Shown here in pieces: positions 60,869 to 64,000 of a stretch of DNA of 64,000 bases (positions are counted from its first letter, which is position 1; each line of letters starts with the position of its first letter). A program made the position numbers and the translations under genes. Source of the stretch: Corynebacterium hylobatis (lineage in GTDB: Bacteria; Actinomycetota; Actinomycetes; Mycobacteriales; Mycobacteriaceae); the NCBI RefSeq assembly GCF_003955685.1, contig NZ_RXHJ01000004.1, positions 122,501 through 186,500 on the forward strand, read 5' to 3'. A model generated the notes under the pieces. It saw nothing but the letters and a program-made list of their open reading frames with translations, did not search any database and was not told the origin of the DNA.

Positions 60869-61842
60869 CCCCGCCCCTCCCTGCTGCTGATGCGGTGGCC
60901 GGGATTCTCCAGCGCGAGATAGAGCGCGTAGAGGGCCACGGTGATGCCCACAGTGAGGAAGACCTCGATAATGAAGATAACCATGAACTGCCGCCCCTCC
61001 GGCCAGGTCAGCCAGGGGTCACCGGCCAGCGGGCCGAACAGTCCCATGCCCAGGAAGACCACCACCCCGATGATCATCAGGGGGACCAGCAGGCGGTGGA
61101 GCATCCGGAGATCCACCCCGGCCAGCCGCAGCAGGATGAGCAGACCCGCCAGAACCGAACCGGACTGGAAGGCCCCGCCGGGCCCGGAGCTGCCGGCGAA
61201 GAGCAGCCACAGCCCGAGCATCAGGAACACCGGCGCGGCGACCCGGAGGAACCAGAGGGCGATCGAGGGCAACGGCACCGGCTGCCGCCCCTCCCGTGGC
61301 CGGTCCGTGCCCACCGCGAGGACGATGATCCCCGCGAACAGCAGCACCGCGGACTCCAGGAGGGTGTCGTAGGCGCGGAAATCCAGCAGCACGGCAGTGA
61401 TCTCATGCTCCACACCGGTGGCCTGCATACCCGCGGTGAGGCTTCCGGTCCAGGCCGGGGTGGTCTGCCGCGTGCGCAGGATCACCGAGCCGAGGACCAC
61501 CGCCAGCACCGTCCCCGTCACCAGTCCCGTGAGTATCCGGATCCGGCGGGGCACCGTCGGGGGCGGCTCGTCCACCGGTTGTGTGGCTGCCCCGGGCCGG
61601 GCCACGGCCAACCACACCAGGACACCAGAGAGCACCCCACCGCCCAGAGCCGCCTCCGCCAGCGCCACGTCAACGACCCCCAACCGCAACCACACGATGC
61701 TCAGCACTGCGCCCAGGCTGAGGTAGGCGCCGACCTGGGTCCGGCGGGAGCCGTCAGCGGCGATGAGGATGACGGTGCCCGCCAGAAAGACGGTGAGGAC
61801 AATGTCGACGGCCCCCACGGTCGCCTCAGAGTGTCCGGCCAT
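60865..61842 (-). CDS. fused MbhD-MbhE-MbhF-like subunit (MrpA C-terminus plus MrpB)
   Basis: 325 residues from ATG 61842. Three parts: a DUF4040/MbhD-like part (about 8-80, with LGVVDVALAEAALGGGVLSG), a middle MbhE-like part (about 120-190, with EHEITAVLLDFRAYDTLLESAVLLFAG), and a C-terminal MnhB part (about 205-320, with LWLLFAGSSGPGGAFQSG). In classic Mrp operons the first two are the C-terminal end of the large MrpA; here they are separate from any NuoL-like part and joined to MrpB instead. About nine helices. It overlaps mrpG by 17 nt and mrpC by 4 nt. Confidence 0.86.
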   Translation of the reverse strand: MAGHSEATVGAVDIVLTVFLAGTVILIAADGSRRTQVGAYLSLGAVLSIVWLRLGVVDVALAEAALGGGVLSGVLVWLAVARPGAATQPVDEPPPTVPRRIRILTGLVTGTVLAVVLGSVILRTRQTTPAWTGSLTAGMQATGVEHEITAVLLDFRAYDTLLESAVLLFAGIIVLAVGTDRPREGRQPVPLPSIALWFLRVAAPVFLMLGLWLLFAGSSGPGGAFQSGSVLAGLLILLRLAGVDLRMLHRLLVPLMIIGVVVFLGMGLFGPLAGDPWLTWPEGRQFMVIFIIEVFLTVGITVALYALYLALENPGHRISSREGRG

Positions 61843-62143
61843 GCTCAGCGTCCCCTTCCAGGGTCTCGGCCTCGGCCCCGGCCAGGGCCTGTGCGGAGAT
61901 CGAGGAGGCCCCCAGGGCCAGCAGCCACACCAGGAGCAGGCCGACACCCGTCGCGAGGCTGCCCACATACACCGCCGCCCCCAGGAGCAGCAGTCCCAGA
62001 CCCAGGTTGTCTGCCTTGGTCAGGGCGTGGAGCTGGCTCCGGACATCCGGGAAGCGGATGAGACCGATCGTCCCGGCGGTGAAGAAGATGAGTCCGCAGC
62101 TCATCAGCACGGCGGCGAGCACATCAGAGAGCATCCCGCTCAC
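61826..62143 (-). CDS. mrpG: Mrp/Mnh antiporter subunit G
   Basis: 105 residues from GTG 62143 (ATG 62134 is also in frame). Three helices; the MnhG signature GLIFFTAGTIGLIRFPDVRSQLHALTKADNLG is clear. It overlaps mrpF upstream by 20 nt and the fused subunit downstream by 17 nt, which means the three are translated as a coupled set. MrpG forms part of the small-subunit stator with E and F. Confidence 0.92.
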   Translation of the reverse strand: MSGMLSDVLAAVLMSCGLIFFTAGTIGLIRFPDVRSQLHALTKADNLGLGLLLLGAAVYVGSLATGVGLLLVWLLALGASSISAQALAGAEAETLEGDAEHGRTL

Positions 62144-62426
62144 CTACCCCGGACCTCTGCGTTTCCGCGCGGCGGGCGAACACGGCCACCGCGACCAGGG
62201 CGCTCACGGATGCCAGCGCGGTGAAGACGAGGGCGACATCGACGCTGTGTTCATCCGGTTCCACAAAAAGCAGGCCGGCCATGACGGCCAACGCGGCACC
62301 GGTCGTGCTCGAGAGCAGCAGCACAAGCAGCCAGCTGCCCCGCCTCGCCCGACGCAGGACGAGAACCACCGCGGCGAGGAAATTCACGGCGAGGACGGCG
62401 AAGGCCGCCAGCAGGAAATACTGCAC
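62124..62426 (-). CDS. mrpF: Mrp/Mnh antiporter subunit F-like
   Basis: 100 residues from GTG 62426, with GGAGG 10 nt upstream. Three hydrophobic helices, the middle with AVMAGLLFVEPDEHSVDVALVFTALASVSALVAV, which resembles MnhF (the usual DNRVVALD part is diverged). As the first gene of the eight-gene operon it carries the only clear ribosome binding site ahead of the coupled chain. The 187-nt gap to the divergent MFS gene holds the promoter. Confidence 0.82.
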   Translation of the reverse strand: MQYFLLAAFAVLAVNFLAAVVLVLRRARRGSWLLVLLLSSTTGAALAVMAGLLFVEPDEHSVDVALVFTALASVSALVAVAVFARRAETQRSGVGERDAL

Positions 62427-62613
62427 TCGAAGTCATCCTCCCTCCTTTACGCTGGTGGCGTGGGACTGCCGAGCCGGTACATCGTCGTCTTGCTTCTCCG
62501 CCATGCTACGTGAGTTCACCGCCCCGAAAAGGCGCCCGCCGGTGCTTATCGACGCCCCCTCCCACCATCTCATTCCGTCTTCCCGGGGGAGGGCGCGCAG
62601 GAAGGAAGAAACC

Positions 62614-63822
62614 GTGACAGATCACCGTGCAACGCAGGAGGGTGCCACCCGGTGGGGGATGCTCGGCCTGGCGTGGCTGCTCTACTTCGGCTTCGCCGTC
62701 ACCGCTGCCTCCCTGGTACCGATCATCACCCCCGTCCGCGCCGACCTCGGCCTGAGCTACAGCCAGGTGGGCATCATCCTGGGGACCTGGCAGCTGGTCT
62801 ATATCGGTGCTGCTCTGCCCGTCGGCTCGTTGATCGACCGCTACGGGGCCAAACCATGCCTGTTCATCGGCATGCTGCTCATCGCCGCCTCCGCGGCCGC
62901 TCGCGGCCTGGCAGTCGACTTCTGGACCCTGGTTCTCGCCGTGGCCCTGCTCGGCCTGGGTGGGCCGGTGATCTCCATCGGCCTGCCCAAGCTCATCGCC
63001 CAGTGGTTCACCGACCATCACCGCGCCACCGCCTCCGGTATCTACGTCACCGGCTCCCAGGTCGGCAACGTCGCGGTACTCTCCCTGAGCAATATCGTCG
63101 TCCTCCCGCTGGTCGGACATGACTGGCGTCACGCCATGTTCACCTTCGGCGCCCTGGGGCTGACCATCGCGGTGGCCTGGCTCCTCCTGGGTCGCGACGC
63201 CTCCTCCACAGAGCGAATGGAATCGGGTGACCTCGGGATCCTGGCCGGTATCCGCCGAGTGGTGCGTGTCAAGGGGGTCTGGCCCGTGATGATCATCGGG
63301 ATGTCCGGGTTCATCGCCAGCCACGGTTTCCGCAACTGGCTACCCCAGATCCTCGAATCCAAAGGAGCGGATGCCGACGCCGCCGGTGTTCTCGCCGGAG
63401 CCGCAGCGGTCGCCGGGATCGCAGGCTCAGTCATTGTCATGCGCCTGGTCCAGCGGGTGACACGGTCGGCGATGGCGCAGATCCTGCTCGCCGTCGCCGG
63501 GGTGACGTTGGCCGCGATCCCGTTCCTGGACGGGCCAGTGCTGGTGGGGGTCCTGACCGTGGAGTCGTTTGCCGCGGCCGCCCTGATGCCGCTGATGATG
63601 AACACCCTGATGGAGATGCCGCAGATCGGCCCGGCCCTGATGGGGGCGGCCGGCGGCCTGTATTTTTCGATCGGGGAGATCGGTGGTTTCCTCGGTCCCG
63701 CCCTCATCGGTCTGCTGGCGGATCTCACCGGGGACTTCGCCGTCGGTGTTCTTCTGGTCGCCGGCATCATGCTGGTGATGGTCATTCCAGCCCGGAGACT
63801 GCAGACCGATGAGCCGCTCTGA
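62614..63822 (+). CDS. MFS transporter (CynX/NimT-like)
   Basis: 402 residues from GTG 62614, with AGGAAGGAAG upstream; the longer in-frame extension to 62221 lies antisense over mrpF and is rejected. Twelve helices; GSLIDRYGAKPCLFIG (about 65-80) is the MFS loop motif, and the second half contains IIGMSGFIASHGFRNWLPQILESKG typical of the CynX/NimT group (cyanate or nitroimidazole-type anion carriers). Cargo unknown. It is divergent from the antiporter operon and shares its promoter region. Confidence 0.86.
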   Translation: MTDHRATQEGATRWGMLGLAWLLYFGFAVTAASLVPIITPVRADLGLSYSQVGIILGTWQLVYIGAALPVGSLIDRYGAKPCLFIGMLLIAASAAARGLAVDFWTLVLAVALLGLGGPVISIGLPKLIAQWFTDHHRATASGIYVTGSQVGNVAVLSLSNIVVLPLVGHDWRHAMFTFGALGLTIAVAWLLLGRDASSTERMESGDLGILAGIRRVVRVKGVWPVMIIGMSGFIASHGFRNWLPQILESKGADADAAGVLAGAAAVAGIAGSVIVMRLVQRVTRSAMAQILLAVAGVTLAAIPFLDGPVLVGVLTVESFAAAALMPLMMNTLMEMPQIGPALMGAAGGLYFSIGEIGGFLGPALIGLLADLTGDFAVGVLLVAGIMLVMVIPARRLQTDEPL

Positions 63823-64000
63823 GAGCATGGCGTCCATCTCAACCAGCAGTCAGATCTGGTCAGCAGACATGTCCCGTGCGCAGCTGCGCACCGTCCCACG
63901 CAGCAGGCGGACAATCGGTCAGCCTTCCGCGTACCTCACACCGCCTCAATACTGACTCCACGGCTTCAGGTAGTTTCAGAATGCCTCCGGAGGTACCACA
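63823..64000. other. right edge, no gene recognised
   Basis: 178 nt after the MFS stop. I see no credible coding frame, hairpin or RNA gene. The next gene begins beyond the window. Confidence 0.5.

Noticed and set aside
62221..62613. N-terminal extension of the MFS gene
   Set aside because: In frame but antisense to mrpF, lacks MFS homology, and the GTG at 62614 has a strong ribosome binding site.
1..64000. tRNA, rRNA, CRISPR arrays, prophage or complete IS
   Set aside because: No cloverleaf-like sequences, no regular short repeats with spacers and no integrase or intact transposase could be recognised by eye.

Overview
The window is high-GC actinobacterial DNA and almost certainly a Corynebacterium chromosome. 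The protein set and its order (PlsC-like acyltransferase, serS, farR, pheA, an LCP protein, glpQ, pyk2, ldh, msrA, sodA, hrrA-hrrS, mcbR, universal stress protein) follow the block I remember from C. glutamicum around cg3200 to cg3257. The species cannot be fixed from sequence alone. I see no rRNA, tRNA, CRISPR array or prophage.

Core block 1 (1-7663) carries the end of an acyltransferase gene, serS, a FarR-type GntR regulator, a septum-formation-domain protein, a minimal zincin, a histidine phosphatase, pheA, an amidase and a CPBP membrane protease. An apparent accessory region (about 7664-28631) follows. It holds (a) an AT-rich leader with a C9 tract and a five-gene pilus operon (major pilin, class C sortase, base pilin, large tip-like protein, second class C sortase; 8292-16065); (b) an IclR-controlled catabolic cluster (16327-26785) with a metabolite:H+ symporter, alpha/beta hydrolase, Baeyer-Villiger monooxygenase, two oxidising dehydrogenases, two SDRs and a cyclase-family hydrolase; and (c) a scar-like inverted repeat, an adhA-type alcohol dehydrogenase and a frameshifted MarR gene.

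Core block 2 (28632-55282) resumes with the LCP protein, DUF5926, glpQ, pyk2, ldh, a membrane alpha/beta hydrolase, a Tat-exported PhoD phosphatase, a HAD hydrolase, msrA, sodA (followed by a terminator fused to a parS-like site), a LysR/MFS divergent pair, a RecB-like nuclease, a basic coiled-coil protein, lsr2, benE, hrrA-hrrS, a DUF2020 lipoprotein, a class E sortase with a tiny membrane protein, a YidC paralogue, mcbR, glsB, usp and an RluA-type pseudouridine synthase.

The last part (55284-62426) is one tightly overlapping eight-gene operon for an Mrp/Mbh-like cation/proton antiporter. It has a triple-fused MbhD-MbhE-MbhF subunit and three NuoL/M/N-like subunits. A divergent MFS transporter ends the window.

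Functional links: the class E sortase at 49767 is the expected housekeeping partner that would attach the pili built by the class C sortases to the wall, and the LASTG base pilin fits that role. In the catabolic cluster the enzymes line up as alcohol to ketone (SDRs), ketone to ester or lactone (BVMO), hydrolysis (alpha/beta hydrolase), then hydroxy acid to aldehyde to acid (ADH, ALDH). Two matching palindromes in the divergent promoter region are the likely IclR operators. The substrate is unknown and this cluster is the best candidate for an undescribed system here.
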